Source of the DNA: Eubacteriales bacterium
GTDB taxonomy: Bacteria; Bacillota_A; Clostridia; Christensenellales; Aristaeellaceae
Reading direction: 5' to 3'
NCBI GenBank assembly: GCA_029974855.1
Contig: JARKQO010000401.1
Location: forward strand, 1 to 6,899
Length of the DNA: 6,899 nucleotides
Below the pieces are notes generated by a model that was given only the letters and a program-made list of their open reading frames with translations, was not told the origin of the DNA and searched no databases. The position numbers were made by a program, and so were the translations under genes. This document shows positions 6,170-6,899 of this stretch, one piece after another (position 1 is the first letter of the stretch; every line of letters starts with the position of its first letter).

Positions 6170-6899
6170 TGAAGCTAGGACTGGTATCCGCCATTCTGCC
6201 CGATCTCACCTTTGAACAGGTGATGGACTATGCCGCCCAGGTGGGCTTTTCCTGCGTGGAGGTCTGCTGCTGGCCCAAGGGCAAGGCGGCCCGCCGCTAT
6301 GCCGGCATCACCCACATCGATATCGGCGGCATCACCCGGGAGCAAATGGACCACTACCTGGCCTATGCCAAGGAGAGAGGCGTCGCCATCAGCTCCTTGG
6401 CCTACTACCCCAACCCCATGGACCCGGACCCCGAGGCCCGGCAGGTGGCCATCGACCATCTGATGGCCCTCATCGACGTGTCCGCCCAGATGGGGGTGAA
6501 CATGGTCACCACCTTCATCGGCAAGGACAAGCGCAAAACCGTGGAGGAAAACCTGGACCTGTTTGAGGAAATTTGGACCCCCGTCATCCGCCACGCCGAG
6601 GCCCGCAAGGTGCGCGTCGGCATCGAAAACTGCCCCATGTACTACACCAAGGACGAGTTTCCCGGCGGCAACAACCTGGCCTCCACCCCCCACATCTGGC
6701 GGGAGATGTTCCGGCGCGTTCCCTCGGAATATCTGGGCCTGAACTACGATCCCTCCCACCCCTACCTCCAGGGGTTCGACTATGTCCAGCCCCTGTACGA
6801 CTTCAAGGACAAGATTTTCCACATCCACTTCAAGGACATCAAAATCTACCAGGACAAGCTGAACCAGTACGGCATGTTCTCCTACCCGGCCCTGTGGCA
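6166..6899 (+). CDS. Second sugar phosphate isomerase/epimerase TIM-barrel protein (3' end outside window)
   Basis: This frame is open from ATG 6166 to the last base and encodes 244 visible residues; no stop occurs before the window end. It begins inside the stop of the previous gene (ATGA, 6166-6169) with AAGGAG and GAGGAG motifs at 6146-6156. A second ATG directly follows at 6169, so the start may be one codon later. Strand-end residues mark a metal-binding barrel of the same superfamily: Glu154 in GIENCP (152-157), Asp195 in NYDPSH (193-198), and His219/His221 in HIHFKD (219-224). The last expected ligand, a Glu on strand eight, lies beyond the window, so perhaps 70-90 residues are missing. 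VEVCCWPKGKAARRYAG (32-48) and YYPNPMDPDPE (80-90) are, as I recall, conserved in one subgroup of this family. It is not a close copy of the preceding barrel protein, suggesting successive or heteromeric roles rather than redundancy. Confidence 0.87.
   Translation, partial: MMKLGLVSAILPDLTFEQVMDYAAQVGFSCVEVCCWPKGKAARRYAGITHIDIGGITREQMDHYLAYAKERGVAISSLAYYPNPMDPDPEARQVAIDHLMALIDVSAQMGVNMVTTFIGKDKRKTVEENLDLFEEIWTPVIRHAEARKVRVGIENCPMYYTKDEFPGGNNLASTPHIWREMFRRVPSEYLGLNYDPSHPYLQGFDYVQPLYDFKDKIFHIHFKDIKIYQDKLNQYGMFSYPALW

Overview
The window looks like a piece of a GC-rich Firmicute, most plausibly a gut Clostridia/Oscillospiraceae-type genome. This is inferred from the strong AGGAGG-type ribosome sites, compact 37-44 base gene spacing, A/T-rich sigma-A-like promoters in an otherwise GC-rich sequence, and the gene families present. 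No rRNA, complete tRNA, CRISPR array, insertion sequence or phage gene was seen.

Layout: (1) 1-711, + strand, the 3' part of a Gfo/Idh/MocA sugar oxidoreductase that begins before the window. (2) 712-982, a 271-base convergent gap with no convincing gene. It holds three back-to-back perfect hairpins with three-base loops (735-810), a 17-bp hairpin that may act as a terminator (836-876), and then about 100 bases with only weak signals. (3) 983-1690, - strand, a DeoC-type class I aldolase with its catalytic residues intact but a changed phosphate-binding end. (4) 1691-1940, a divergent control region with one promoter for each direction and several palindromes. (5) 1941-6899, + strand, an operon-like run of five genes: ROK sugar kinase, Gfo/Idh/MocA oxidoreductase with a QKP motif, Gfo/Idh/MocA oxidoreductase with a classical EKP motif, a TIM-barrel sugar isomerase/epimerase, and a second TIM-barrel isomerase/epimerase overlapping it by 4 bases and cut by the window end.

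How they may work together (inference): NAD-dependent Gfo/Idh oxidoreductases can oxidise a sugar or glycoside at C3 and reduce the released 3-keto sugar. Metal-dependent TIM-barrel proteins of the isomerase/epimerase fold carry out beta-elimination and hydration on such 3-keto intermediates, as in the known levoglucosan route (LgdA, LgdB1, LgdB2, LgdC). A ROK kinase would then trap the free hexose. The gene set fits this oxidation-elimination-hydration-reduction logic, but the sequence does not reveal the substrate, and inositol-like or rare-sugar catabolism fits the same families. The aldolase on the opposite strand may cleave a downstream product rather than deoxyribose 5-phosphate. No transporter or regulator gene lies inside the window.
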